Notes: generated from the sequence alone by a model not told the origin. Shown: positions 18,678-27,545, numbered from the stretch's first letter. The stretch: DNA of 64,000 nucleotides from Catellatospora citrea (GCF_003610235.1 NZ_RAPR01000001.1:8060001-8124000); one strand, 5' to 3'. Translations and numbers: made by a program.

Positions 18678-19217
18678 TCAGCGCCAGGTCGCCACCAGGT
18701 CACGCATCCGGGTCGCGTCGTCCGGGAAGCAGCTCTCCCAGTCCTGATCCAGCCTCATCCAGGCAGCCGGTTGCCCATTCTCGCCGGTCAGGGGTGTCGA
18801 GGGGTCGGCGATCGCGACGTAGGAGAGCGACAGCGTCACCGGCATCTCGGGATGGAACGAGCGCACGGCCGCCGCCGCCGGCTGGGACCGGAGCTCGACG
18901 TGCAGCCCGGTCTCCTCGAACAACTCTCGTGCCGCCGCCTCGCGAGGCGTCTCCCCGGGCTCGACCATGCCGCCCGGTGGCACCCAGGCCCGCCAAGGGT
19001 GCCGGACCAGCACGACCCGGGTGAACTCCGGGTCGAACACCCACGCCTCGGCTCCCAGCGGCTCCATCGGCTCCGGTGCCGCGGCATCCAGCCATGCGCG
19101 GGCGTCGTCGAACTCCATCACAGCCGCCGCCACATCACTGCGCACCGCGTCGAGGACGTGCTGGTCGAGCCGGCCACGGATCATGGAGGCAAGGTAGACC
19201 ACCGGTCCGACATTCAC
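18678..19217 (-). CDS. Nudix hydrolase
   Basis: A 179-residue pyrophosphohydrolase. The Nudix box runs from about residue 82 (GGMVEPGET) through REAAARELFEETG, with all conserved Gly, Glu and Arg residues. It would cleave a nucleoside diphosphate linked to another group. The GTG at 19217 overlaps the upstream kinase stop (GTGA), so coupled translation is likely; an ATG at 19184 is the alternative. It is the last of three in-line genes with a CoaD-like transferase and an APH-like kinase. Confidence 0.88.
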   Translation of the reverse strand: MNVGPVVYLASMIRGRLDQHVLDAVRSDVAAAVMEFDDARAWLDAAAPEPMEPLGAEAWVFDPEFTRVVLVRHPWRAWVPPGGMVEPGETPREAAARELFEETGLHVELRSQPAAAAVRSFHPEMPVTLSLSYVAIADPSTPLTGENGQPAAWMRLDQDWESCFPDDATRMRDLVATWR

Positions 19218-20143
19218 CGGCGGGCGAGTGCACTCAGGATCCGTTCGCAGCGGGCGGGATCGATGGTGAGGCCGTGTTCCAGGCCCCAGAGCCAGTAGTC
19301 GACGCAGCGGGTGACGGTCCAGCCGTGTGCTGCCTCGGCGTCCAGTTCACCGGCCGCGACGACGATGTCGAGAATCCGCCGTACGTCGGCGTCGGTGGGC
19401 AACTCGTCGGCGCGGGTCCACATCAGTTCGGGGACGGAGTATTCCGGGGCGCCGCAGAGGGCTCGGGGGTCGACGGCCAGCCACGGCTGCCGTGTCGCGG
19501 CCAGGACGTTGCCATAGTGCAGGTCGGCGTGGATCAGGACCTGCTCGCCGGCCTGCCCCCATTCGAGGGCGTGGCGGCAGGCCGCCTCCACCCATCTCGG
19601 TGGGATCGGGAAGCCGAGGGCCTGTTGGCGCCGGGTCAGCGTGTCGGGGATGCCCGCCGCGACGTCGGACAGGGTGCGCAGCCCGGCCGGAGGTGCGACG
19701 GCAAGGGTGCGGATGAGCGAGCCCGCGACCTCCGCCGCTTCCGGCAGCGGCAGCGTGTGCAGGGATCTCGTGTGGTCCAGCCGCTCCAGCAGCAGACCGC
19801 CCGCCTCGGGCGCGGCATCCACCAGCGTGACCACGCCTCGGCCCCGCCACGCCCGCAGCGCGCAGGCCTCGTCCGCGACGGAGTCCTCCAGCCAGGTCAG
19901 CCTCAGGGCCAGCGGCTGCTCGCCACGACGGACCAGCACCACCAGGCTCTGGCCGCCGTACAACGGCTCGGTGGCCTCGACGACGAGGTCCCACCGTTCG
20001 CGAAGTCGCTCCACCACCGCCGGCAGCGATCGCACCCACCTGCGCCCCGACGGGCCGCCGACGCGCGTGCGCCACTCGGCGAACTGCTCGGGCACCTTGA
20101 TCACGAGTCGGGTCCTGTTCTCGCCGTCATCAGACGCGCGCAC
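19214..20143 (-). CDS. Aminoglycoside 6-phosphotransferase-like kinase (APH(6)/hydroxyurea family)
   Basis: A 309-residue small-molecule kinase with the protein-kinase-like fold of the streptomycin 6-kinase / hydroxyurea phosphotransferase family. The catalytic loop is HADLHYGN (205-212) and the metal Asp is in AVDPRAL (Asp225). The N-terminal half is a plausible ATP lobe. Many such chromosomal genes do not confer resistance, so the substrate should not be assumed. It sits 6 bp after the CoaD-like gene and overlaps the Nudix start, indicating a joint role on a phosphorylated or nucleotide-linked metabolite. Confidence 0.82.
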   Translation of the reverse strand: MRASDDGENRTRLVIKVPEQFAEWRTRVGGPSGRRWVRSLPAVVERLRERWDLVVEATEPLYGGQSLVVLVRRGEQPLALRLTWLEDSVADEACALRAWRGRGVVTLVDAAPEAGGLLLERLDHTRSLHTLPLPEAAEVAGSLIRTLAVAPPAGLRTLSDVAAGIPDTLTRRQQALGFPIPPRWVEAACRHALEWGQAGEQVLIHADLHYGNVLAATRQPWLAVDPRALCGAPEYSVPELMWTRADELPTDADVRRILDIVVAAGELDAEAAHGWTVTRCVDYWLWGLEHGLTIDPARCERILSALARR

Positions 20144-20149
20144 GCGACC

Positions 20150-20587
20150 TCAGGCTCGCAAAGCCCGCACGGCCGTGGACGACATCGTCACCAGCTCAGG
20201 CCGAGCCGGCACGAACAACGTCGTCACGCCCAGCGCCTCGTTCGTCGCGGCGAGTTCGTGCTCGTACAGGTAATCGGTCGAGTTCCTGACCCCGCGGATG
20301 ATCACCCTGTGCCCGTTCCGCCGGCAGTAGTCCACGGTCAAGCCATGCCAGGTGGCCACCGCGACGTTCTCCCAGCCCACCGGAAGCGAGCTCCTGATCG
20401 CCTCCGCCCGTGCGGCAGTCGTCTGGGACGGCCGCTTGGCGTCGTTGACGGCGACCAGGATCGTGACCTGGTCGAACATGTGGCGCGACCGGTCGACGAC
20501 ATCAAAATGACCCGGCGTGAAGGGATCGAACGTCCCTGGATAAACCGCCCGGGCCGACCCGAGGCCGCCAGCAGAGGCATGAGGCAC
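20150..20587 (-). CDS. CoaD-like (phosphopantetheine adenylyltransferase-type) nucleotidyltransferase, short form
   Basis: About 145 residues with the nucleotidyltransferase signature YPGTFDPFTPGH (HxGH-type TPGH at 24-27), the substrate-binding RGVRNSTDYLYE, and the closing MSSTAVR, all typical of CoaD, which adds AMP to 4'-phosphopantetheine. It stops right after the SST motif, about 15-20 residues earlier than normal CoaD, so it is probably a paralogue rather than the housekeeping enzyme. The GTG at 20587 is assumed; no ribosome site is visible and the frame is open further upstream. It is first of the three-gene set with the APH-like kinase and Nudix hydrolase. Confidence 0.72.
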   Translation of the reverse strand: MPHASAGGLGSARAVYPGTFDPFTPGHFDVVDRSRHMFDQVTILVAVNDAKRPSQTTAARAEAIRSSLPVGWENVAVATWHGLTVDYCRRNGHRVIIRGVRNSTDYLYEHELAATNEALGVTTLFVPARPELVTMSSTAVRALRA

Positions 20588-20692
20588 CGAGCCAGAGTAT
20601 GCCAACGCCGAACGCGAGCGCAGCAGTTCATGATCTGGCCTGCGCTGCGCGTCACCGGCGTCGTCCACGCGTACCGATCGGCCCTCAGTCCG

Positions 20693-21340
20693 TCAGAGGC
20701 CGAACGTCGGCAGGCAAGCCGTGATCCCGTCCACCGTCACCGCCGGCCGCTGCTGCTGAAGCCACCGCTCCCGGCTGAGCCGCAGGCGGTCGGACACCAG
20801 GGCCTCGTCGCCACGCGCGTCGACGGAGATGCCGTCGTGCTCGTAGCCGAGCTTGCGGGATACGCCCTGGGAGGCGTGGTTGTCCTGGAACACCTCGGTG
20901 CGCGCGGCGCGGGCGCCGAGGTGCTCGAAGGCGAGCGTCAGCAGGCCGGTCCGAGCCTCCGTGCCGTAGCCCTTGCCCTGGTGTTCGATCCCCAGCCATG
21001 CCGACGTCATGACCTCCCGAACGACCGCGAAGTCGCGTGAGCGGAGCGTGACCACGCCGAGCGGATCTCCCTCGCGGAAGACCCCGAGTCCCAGCTGCCA
21101 TGCTGTCGGGCTCCAGTCGGCGAGCTTGCCCCAGTGTCCCTGCAGCACGGAGCGCGCCCGATCGTCGGCGCTGCCTTCGGTCCAGGGCGTCAGGAACGGA
21201 CGCTCGTCCGCGCCGTGCACACCGAGGCCCGCCAGGTCGGCGAGCTTCGCCAGTTCCTCTTCACGGGGCAGGCGCAGTTCCAGCCGGGGCGTGGAGATGA
21301 CGAGTCCGTACAGGGGCCACAGGTCAGCGAGCATGGGCAT
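20693..21340 (-). CDS. GNAT family N-acetyltransferase
   Basis: A 215-residue acetyltransferase of the RimJ/RimL-like branch. N-terminal LVISTPRLELRLP, then the acetyl-CoA-binding segment AWLGIEHQGKGYGTEARTGL (Q/RxxGxG/A equivalent QGKGYG) and the closing RTEVFQDNHASQGVSRKLGY. It acetylates an amine on a protein N-terminus or small molecule; the target is unknown. It starts at ATG 21340, 27 bp downstream of the SARP regulator stop on the same strand. Confidence 0.88.
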   Translation of the reverse strand: MPMLADLWPLYGLVISTPRLELRLPREEELAKLADLAGLGVHGADERPFLTPWTEGSADDRARSVLQGHWGKLADWSPTAWQLGLGVFREGDPLGVVTLRSRDFAVVREVMTSAWLGIEHQGKGYGTEARTGLLTLAFEHLGARAARTEVFQDNHASQGVSRKLGYEHDGISVDARGDEALVSDRLRLSRERWLQQQRPAVTVDGITACLPTFGL

Positions 21341-21367
21341 GATCCTGACGAGCGGGCTCGCCCGGTG

Positions 21368-24300
21368 CTACTGCTTTTCGGCGGCGCGGCCGGCCTCGAT
21401 CGACGCGAGCGCGCCGTCCACCGCGGACAGGGCGAACGCGACCGTCCCGTCGGGGCCGAGCGTGGTGCCCACCTCGACGGCCCTCGTGTACCCGGCCGGA
21501 CCGAGGGCGGCGGTGAGTTCCTGGGTGGCCGCGGCGAGGCTGTCGGCGTCCGAGCCGTACGCGGCGGTGTCGGCGGCGTCGAGCGCGCCGAGCAGCGTTG
21601 CGGCGTCCTCGGCCGCGCCGACCCGTACCAGCAGCGGCACCAGGTTGCGCAGGGTCGTCCACTGGTGGTGCCACACCTGCATCCGGTGCCACCGGTCCAC
21701 GCACTGGCGGAACGCGCGCAGCGCGGCGGCGTCCTCGCCCGAGCGGGCCAGCAGCGCGGCCAGCCCGACCTGGGCGATGGTGGCGGTGAACGTGCCGGCG
21801 ACCGCGTCGGCGAGTGCGACGGCGTCGGTGTAGAGCTGCCGGGCCCGGTCCGGGTCGCTGCCGGCGAGGGCTTCCGCCTGGCAGTACTTCGCCCAGGCGA
21901 GCAGGCTCGGGTTGCCCAGGCGGGTCGTGACGCACAGGTTCTCCTGGGCGATGGCCAGCCCGGCGGCGAGGTCTCCCGCGTAGGTGCGCGCCAGGCCGTG
22001 GAAGAGCAGCCCTTCGCCCTCCCGCCAGGCGTCGCCGTGGATCCGGGCGAGCCGGGTCTGCTCGGCGGCCCAGCGGACGCAGTCGTCGAGGCGGCCCTCG
22101 TAGAGGGCGACCGCGGCGAGCACCTTGAGCACCGGCAGGCAGCGCGGGCTCTGCGGGTCGGCGGCCCGTCGCAGCGCCGACTCGGCGACGGCGAGCGCGC
22201 GCCGCTGGTCGCCGCGCAGGGTCAGCCCTTCGCCGACCGCGCCGCAGACGACCGGGTACAGCGGGTGGGTGTCGGCGCCGGGTAGGCCGAGCACTGTCTC
22301 GCCCCAGGACACGACCTCGTCGTGGAACCGGTACACCACGTAGTGGTAGAGACCTGCCGAGATGCGCATGGCCAGGTCGGTGTCGCGCCGCTCGACGGCC
22401 CACCGGTGCGCGGCCCGCAGGTTGGCCATGTCGGCGTCGAGGACCGCGACGCACCGGCCCTCGTCGGGGCCGCGCATGGTCGCGCCGAACTGTTCGGCCG
22501 TCACGGCGAAGCAGGCGGCGTGCGCGTCGTGCAGCGCCTGCGCGTCGCCGCGCTCGGCGAGCTTTTCGGCGGCGTACGCCCGCAGGGTCGCCAGCATCCC
22601 GTAGCGCACCTGTCCGGCGCTCGGCCCGGCGGTGACCAGTGAGCTGTCCACGAGCGCGGCGAGGGTGTCGACGAGGTCGGGTTCGGCGCAGACCTGCTCG
22701 GCCGCGGCGAGGGTGAAGCCGCCGGCGAACACCGACAGCCGGTCGAACAGTCGCTGCTCGGCCGGATTCAGCAGGGCGTACGACCAGTCGACGACGGCCC
22801 GCAGGGTGCGGTGGCGCTCGACGGCGGTCGAGCGTGCCGTGGTCAGCAGGGCGAGCCCGTCGCCCAGCCGGGCGACCAGGTCGGCGGGGTTCAGTGCGCG
22901 CATCCGGGCCGCGGCCAGTTCGATGGCCAGCGGCAGCCCGTCGAGTCGGCGGCACACCTCGGCCACGTGCGCCAGGTTCTGCCCGGTCAGGTCGAGTCCC
23001 GGTCGCACTGCGCGGGCCCGGTCGGCGAACAGCCGCACGGATGCCGAGCCGGCCGCGTCGGGGGTCTCGTCGCCGGGCACCGGCAGCGGTGCGATCGGCT
23101 GGATCAGCTCGCCGGGTGCGCCCAGCGGTGCCCGGCTCGTGGCCAGGACCGCCACCTGGGGGCAGGATCGCTGCACCGACGCGACCAGCCGGGCGGCGGC
23201 GTCGAGCACGTGTTCGCAGTTGTCGACGACCAGCAGCAGGCGCCGGGTGGCCAGGTACGCGCGCACCGACTCCTCGATGTCGCAGCCGGGCTGCTGGCGT
23301 GCCCCGATCGCGGCCGCCAGGGCGTGCCCGACCGCGGCCGGGTCCGTGATCGCGCCCAGCTCGCACCAGCGCACGCCGTCGGCGTACCCCTGCGCGCCTG
23401 CCGCGAGTTGCATGGCCAGCCGGGTCTTGCCGACTCCGCCGGGGCCGGTGAGGGTCACCAGGCGGCTCGTGGCCAGCGCGGCCCGGACGGCGGTGAGATC
23501 GTCCTCGCGGCCGATGAAACTGGACGTTTCCTCCGGAATCGTTCCGGGAACCTGGGGCGACGGGGTGTCCGGTGACCCGGCGGTGGCCACCGGGTCACCG
23601 GCCGTTTGGGCAGCCGATATGCCGTAGAGGTCAGGGTCCTGGCGCAGGATCGCGGTCTCCAGCGCGCGCAGTGACGCGGACGGTTCGACGCCGAGTTCGT
23701 CGTCGAGGCGCTGCCGGAACGCCCGGAACGCGGCGAGGGCCTCGGCCTGCCGCCCGCACCGGTACAGGGCGAGCATCAGCTGCCCGCAGGGGCGCTCCCG
23801 CAGCGGCTGCTCGTCGGCGGCCGCCGCGATCGCCCCGACCAGGTCGGCGTGCCGGCCCAGGGCCAGGGCCGCGTCGAAGCGCTGTTCGATCGCGCCCAGG
23901 CGCAGTTCCGCCAGCCGGTTGGCCTCCGGGCGGGCGAAGTCCTCGTCGGCGAACTCGGCGTACGCCGTGCCCCGCCACAGCGCCAGCGCCTCGTCCAGGC
24001 ACCCCAGGGCCGCCGCGGGGTCACGGGGCAGGGCTCGGCCGGCTTCGTCGACGAGGCGCTCGAACCGGCCCATGTCGGTCTGCTCGGCCGTGACCTGCAG
24101 CAGATATCCGGGCGGACGGGTCGACAGCACCGCCTCGCCGTCGGTGTGCAGCAGCCCGCGCAGCCGCGACACGTAGGTGTGCAGGGACGGGACCGCGGTC
24201 GCGGGCGCGTCGTCGCCCCAGAGGATCTCCACGAGGCGGTCGCCGGACACCACCGAGCCCGCTCGGGTGAGCAGCGCGCTCAGCAGCAGGCGCTGCGTAC

Positions 24301-24370
24301 GGCTGCCGATCACCAGATCGCGCTCGCCGGACCGCACCCGCAGCGGCCCCAGCACGGCGAAGGTCAGCAC
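21368..24370 (-). CDS. SARP/AfsR-type transcriptional activator with NB-ARC and TPR-like region
   Basis: A 1000-residue regulator. An OmpR-type winged helix (about 1-95, TFAVLGPLRV), a bacterial transcriptional activation domain (about 100-245), an NTPase domain with Walker A GPGGVGKT near 305-312 and a Walker B-like LLLVVDN, then a long helical TPR-like C-terminus. This is the AfsR architecture: ATP-regulated activators of secondary metabolism that bind direct repeats spaced 11 bp apart. The start is GTG 24370, giving the usual family opening. Three heptads with exact 11-bp period lie just upstream (24384-24412), in the region shared with the divergent methyltransferase gene. It is about 7.5 kb from the NRPS/PKS cluster. 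Confidence 0.9.
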   Translation of the reverse strand: MLTFAVLGPLRVRSGERDLVIGSRTQRLLLSALLTRAGSVVSGDRLVEILWGDDAPATAVPSLHTYVSRLRGLLHTDGEAVLSTRPPGYLLQVTAEQTDMGRFERLVDEAGRALPRDPAAALGCLDEALALWRGTAYAEFADEDFARPEANRLAELRLGAIEQRFDAALALGRHADLVGAIAAAADEQPLRERPCGQLMLALYRCGRQAEALAAFRAFRQRLDDELGVEPSASLRALETAILRQDPDLYGISAAQTAGDPVATAGSPDTPSPQVPGTIPEETSSFIGREDDLTAVRAALATSRLVTLTGPGGVGKTRLAMQLAAGAQGYADGVRWCELGAITDPAAVGHALAAAIGARQQPGCDIEESVRAYLATRRLLLVVDNCEHVLDAAARLVASVQRSCPQVAVLATSRAPLGAPGELIQPIAPLPVPGDETPDAAGSASVRLFADRARAVRPGLDLTGQNLAHVAEVCRRLDGLPLAIELAAARMRALNPADLVARLGDGLALLTTARSTAVERHRTLRAVVDWSYALLNPAEQRLFDRLSVFAGGFTLAAAEQVCAEPDLVDTLAALVDSSLVTAGPSAGQVRYGMLATLRAYAAEKLAERGDAQALHDAHAACFAVTAEQFGATMRGPDEGRCVAVLDADMANLRAAHRWAVERRDTDLAMRISAGLYHYVVYRFHDEVVSWGETVLGLPGADTHPLYPVVCGAVGEGLTLRGDQRRALAVAESALRRAADPQSPRCLPVLKVLAAVALYEGRLDDCVRWAAEQTRLARIHGDAWREGEGLLFHGLARTYAGDLAAGLAIAQENLCVTTRLGNPSLLAWAKYCQAEALAGSDPDRARQLYTDAVALADAVAGTFTATIAQVGLAALLARSGEDAAALRAFRQCVDRWHRMQVWHHQWTTLRNLVPLLVRVGAAEDAATLLGALDAADTAAYGSDADSLAAATQELTAALGPAGYTRAVEVGTTLGPDGTVAFALSAVDGALASIEAGRAAEKQ

Positions 24371-24383
24371 GGGGCCCCCGCCT

Positions 24384-24412
24384 GCCGCAAGGCGGCTGCA
24401 ATCGGGCTGCAA
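24384..24412. promoter_or_regulatory. Three 11-bp-period direct repeats, probable SARP binding site
   Basis: GCCGCAA (24384-24390), GCTGCAA (24395-24401) and GCTGCAA (24406-24412) repeat exactly every 11 bp with 4-nt spacers. SARP proteins bind heptads with this spacing. The site lies between the AfsR-like gene and the divergent methyltransferase gene. A convincing -10 box at the usual 8-bp distance is not obvious on either strand, so direction of action is open. Confidence 0.65.
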
Positions 24413-24482
24413 GGTGTCGCCGCCAGCATCGGAGTCGTCGGTTCCACCGCCACAACCCTTCACTATAGGAGGCAAGAGGATC

Positions 24483-25562
24483 ATGACCACCGCAGAGATC
24501 ACCGTCGAGGCGTCGGCGGCGGCCGTCGAGGAGTTCGCCGGCCGGGTCACGAGCGACACCAGCGCCTGGATGGTCACCACCATGGCCATGCTCGGCGACC
24601 GGCTGGGCCTGTGGCGGGCGCTGGCCGACTCGGACGCCGTGACCAGCACCGAACTCGCCGCCTGCACCGGCACCAGCGAGCGGTACGTCCGGGAGTGGCT
24701 GTCGTCCATGGCCTCGCACGGTTACCTGAACTACGACGAGTCCACCGCGCGCTTCACGCTGCCCGCCGAGCACGTGCCCGTGCTGGCCGCGGACAGCCCG
24801 GTCTACTTCGGCGGCCTGCACCAGGCCCTGTACGGCCTCACCGGGGTGCTCGGCCAGGTCGCCGAGGCGTTCCGGGCCGGCGGCGGGGTGCCGCTGGCCG
24901 CGTACGGCGAGGACTGGTGGCACGGGCTGGAGCGGTTCACCGCCGGCAGCTTCGACCACCTGCTGACACAGGTATGGGTGCCCGCGATGCCGCAGGTGCA
25001 CGCGAAGCTGGCGCTCGGCGCGCACGTCGCCGACGTCGGCTGCGGCCGGGGACGGGCCCTGATCGGCCTCGCGCGGGCGTTCCCCGCCGGGCGCTACGTC
25101 GGGTTCGACGTGCACCCGGAGTCGATCGCCGCCGCCCGCGCCGCCGCGCTGGAGGCCGGGGTCGCCGACCGGGTGCGGTTCGAGGTCTGCGACGCGGCCG
25201 CCGGTATCCCCGGCGAGTACGACATCGTGACCACGTTCGACGTGATCCACGACCTCGCCGAGCCCGCGACGGTGCTCAAGGCGATCCGCGTTGCGCTGCG
25301 CCCGGACGGGCACTACGTGTGCGTCGACATCAACGCCAGCCACCACCTGCCCGACAACGCCGGTGCGCTCGGCGCCTACTTCTACGGCGTCAGCATCCTG
25401 TACTGCCTGACCACGTCCCTGGCCCAGCACGGCGCGGGCCTGGGCACGTGCGGGTTCAACGAGCACACCGCGCGAGAGCTGTGCGCGCAGGCCGGCTTCG
25501 GCACGGTCACCAAGGTCGAGATCGGCAACCCGTTCAACAACCTGTACGAGATCACCCTCTGA
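24483..25562 (+). CDS. Class I SAM-dependent methyltransferase
   Basis: A 359-residue methyltransferase. The N-terminal 140 residues form a helical/winged-helix lid (LGLWRALADSDAVTSTELAACT, RYVREWLSSMASHGYL). The SAM-binding core has motif I VADVGCGRGRAL near 180, then VGFDVHPESI, and IVTTFDVIHDL. The layout recalls ubiquinone/menaquinone-type and polyketide O-methyltransferases, and the Rv2258c-like actinobacterial group. The ATG at 24483 follows AGGAGG at 24467-24472. It is divergent from the SARP gene and probably its target; a hairpin separates it from the PIG-L gene. Confidence 0.86.
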   Translation: MTTAEITVEASAAAVEEFAGRVTSDTSAWMVTTMAMLGDRLGLWRALADSDAVTSTELAACTGTSERYVREWLSSMASHGYLNYDESTARFTLPAEHVPVLAADSPVYFGGLHQALYGLTGVLGQVAEAFRAGGGVPLAAYGEDWWHGLERFTAGSFDHLLTQVWVPAMPQVHAKLALGAHVADVGCGRGRALIGLARAFPAGRYVGFDVHPESIAAARAAALEAGVADRVRFEVCDAAAGIPGEYDIVTTFDVIHDLAEPATVLKAIRVALRPDGHYVCVDINASHHLPDNAGALGAYFYGVSILYCLTTSLAQHGAGLGTCGFNEHTARELCAQAGFGTVTKVEIGNPFNNLYEITL

Positions 25563-25571
25563 TCCCGACCC

Positions 25572-25601
25572 GGCGCGGGCCCGGCACACCGGGCCCGCGC
25601 C
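25572..25601. terminator. GC-rich hairpin between methyltransferase and PIG-L genes
   Basis: A perfect 13-bp stem (25572-25584 with 25589-25601, arm GGCGCGGGCCCGG), loop CACA, followed by TCTTG. It ends just before the ribosome site of the next gene, so it may terminate most transcripts or attenuate read-through. Confidence 0.75.
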
Positions 25602-25621
25602 TCTTGAAAGGACGAGCTGCC

Positions 25622-26410
25622 ATGTCCGTGTCCGCACTGGGCACCGTGCTCGGGATCTGGGCACATCCCGACGACGAGGTCTACCTGTCCGCCGGCCTCA
25701 TGGCCACCGCCCGCGACGCCGGGCAGCGCGTGGCCTGCGTGACCGCGACGCTCGGCGAGCACGGCACCGGCGATCCGGCGCGGTGGCCGCCCGCGCGGCT
25801 GGCCGCCGTACGCGCCCACGAGCTGCGCGCGTCGCTGGCCGTGCTCGGCGTGACCGAACACCACGTGCTCGGCCTGCCCGACGGCGGCTGCGCCGAGCAG
25901 CCGGCCGACGCCGTCGTCGCCCGGCTCGCCGCGATCGTCGACGACGTACGGCCCGACACGATCGTCACCTTCGGACCCGACGGCGTCACCGGGCACGCCG
26001 ACCACCAGGCGGTGTCCCGCTGGGCCACGGCAGCCCACGCGCGGGCCGCGCCCGCCGCCCGGCTGCTCCATCCGGTCCTCACCCACGAGTTCCTCGCCCG
26101 CTGGCAGGCCGTCTACGACCGGCTGGACGTCTTCCTCGCCGACGGACTGCCACACGCGGTGCCCGCCGCCGCACTGAGCCTGCACGTGCCGTTCGACGAC
26201 GCGCTGGCCGACCGCAAGCTCGTCGCACTGCGGGCGCAGGCCACCCAGACCTCCGGGCTGGTCGCGCTGCTCGGCGAGCAGACCATGCGGGACTGGTGCG
26301 CCACCGAGTCGTTCGTCGACGCCGCGCGGGAAAGCACCCGCACCTGGGGCTCGTGGCGTCCCGACGTGCGTCGCGTGCCCGACTTCGCCGCCTGGGATCA
26401 CCAGTGCTGA
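25622..26410 (+). CDS. PIG-L/LmbE family deacetylase
   Basis: A 262-residue zinc-dependent N-deacetylase. The metal site AHPDDE (14-19) and the third ligand in GHADH (His125, His128) are present. Actinobacterial relatives include MshB (mycothiol) and Mca, and several antibiotic-tailoring deacetylases. The C-terminal half lacks further known motifs. The ATG at 25622 follows AAAGGACG. It lies between the methyltransferase and the AlkZ-like gene, all on one strand, possibly partly co-transcribed. Confidence 0.88.
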   Translation: MSVSALGTVLGIWAHPDDEVYLSAGLMATARDAGQRVACVTATLGEHGTGDPARWPPARLAAVRAHELRASLAVLGVTEHHVLGLPDGGCAEQPADAVVARLAAIVDDVRPDTIVTFGPDGVTGHADHQAVSRWATAAHARAAPAARLLHPVLTHEFLARWQAVYDRLDVFLADGLPHAVPAAALSLHVPFDDALADRKLVALRAQATQTSGLVALLGEQTMRDWCATESFVDAARESTRTWGSWRPDVRRVPDFAAWDHQC

Positions 26411-26434
26411 CCTGCCGCATGAAATGATCCACCC

Positions 26435-27529
26435 ATGCTGACCCGCCGCGATCTCAACCGTGCCCTGCTCGCGCGGCAGCTGCTGCTGGAGCGCTCACCC
26501 CTGGGCCCGCTCGAGGCGATCGAGCATCTCGCCGGACTGCCCGCCCAGTCGCCGAATCCGCCCTACCTCGGACTGTGGACGCGCCTGCGCGAGTTCCGCA
26601 TCGAGGATCTGTCGGAGCTGGTCACCGCACGGGCGGCCGTCCGGGTCGGGCTGATGCGGGCCACGCCGCACCTGGTCAGCGCCAGGGATGCCCGCGGTCT
26701 GCGCCCGCTGCTGCAGGGTGTGCAGGAACGGCACCTGAGTGCCGCGTTCCGCGACCGGCTGCGCGGCGCGGACCTCGGCGAGATCGCCGCGGCGGGGCGG
26801 GCGCTGGTCGAGCAGCGGCCGTACACGGTCAAGGAGCTGGGCGTCGCGCTCGCCGAGCGCTGGCCCGACGCCGATCCCGCCGCGCTCGGGGCGGCGGCGC
26901 GGGCCGGCCTGCCGCTGGTGCAGGTGCCGCCGCACGGGCTGTGGGGCGCGGTCGGGCAGCCCGCGTACACCACCGCCGAGCACTGGCTCGGCGCGGGCGA
27001 CGGCCCGCAGGCCACCGTCGACGACCTGGTGCTGCGGTATCTGGCCGCGTTCGGGCCGGCTACCGTCCGGGACATGCAGGCCTGGTCGGGGCTCGGCGGG
27101 CTGGGCGAGGTCGTCGACCGGCTCGGCGACCGGCTGGTGGCCGACCGCGACGAGCAGGGAGCCGAGCTGCTCGACCTGCCCGACGCCCCGCTGCCGCACC
27201 CGGACACGCCCGCGCCCGCCCGTTATCTGGCGGACTTCGACGCGATGCTCGACGCGTACGACGACAGTCTCCGGATCATGGACGACCGTGACCGGCGTGA
27301 CGTCTTCGCGGTGCCCGGGGTCGTGCCCGGCACGGTCCTGGTCGACGGGTTCGTCCAGGCGATCTGGACGATGACCAGGAAGAAGGGCGCGGTGACGCTG
27401 GTCGTGCGCCCCCTGTTCCAGATCCCGACCCGGGACGTGCAGGACCTGACGGAGGAGGGCGAGCGGCTGCTCGCGTTCGCGGCTCCCGACGCCACCCGCC
27501 GCGATGTGCGGTTCAACTCCCGCTGGTGA
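26435..27529 (+). CDS. AlkZ-like winged-helix (HTH_42) DNA glycosylase family protein
   Basis: A 364-residue protein of the HTH_42 superfamily, which includes AlkZ/AlkX-type DNA glycosylases that excise bulky alkyl adducts or unhook crosslinks and are often found as self-resistance genes beside genotoxin clusters. The family signature region reads AGLPAQSPNPPYLGLW; the usual first catalytic Gln of the QxQ/QxD motif is Pro36 here while the second (Gln38) is kept. A late Arg-rich strand pair (ALRIMDDRDRR, RKKGAVTLVVRPL) is typical. Either a divergent glycosylase or a non-catalytic DNA-binding relative. Confidence 0.8.
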   Translation: MLTRRDLNRALLARQLLLERSPLGPLEAIEHLAGLPAQSPNPPYLGLWTRLREFRIEDLSELVTARAAVRVGLMRATPHLVSARDARGLRPLLQGVQERHLSAAFRDRLRGADLGEIAAAGRALVEQRPYTVKELGVALAERWPDADPAALGAAARAGLPLVQVPPHGLWGAVGQPAYTTAEHWLGAGDGPQATVDDLVLRYLAAFGPATVRDMQAWSGLGGLGEVVDRLGDRLVADRDEQGAELLDLPDAPLPHPDTPAPARYLADFDAMLDAYDDSLRIMDDRDRRDVFAVPGVVPGTVLVDGFVQAIWTMTRKKGAVTLVVRPLFQIPTRDVQDLTEEGERLLAFAAPDATRRDVRFNSRW

Positions 27530-27545
27530 ACTGCCTGCCACGGCA

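Noticed and set aside
19214..20143. Calling the APH-like gene an antibiotic-resistance gene
   Set aside because: The kinase motifs fit, but context with CoaD-like and Nudix genes and the general spread of such genes do not support a resistance claim.
24461..24466. CACTAT as the -10 box linked to the SARP repeats
   Set aside because: It is 48 bp from the last repeat, too far for the usual SARP geometry, and touches the ribosome site.
25572..25601. Reading the perfect GC hairpin as an attachment or recombination site
   Set aside because: Placement right after a stop codon and the presence of similar hairpins at other gene ends make it a terminator.
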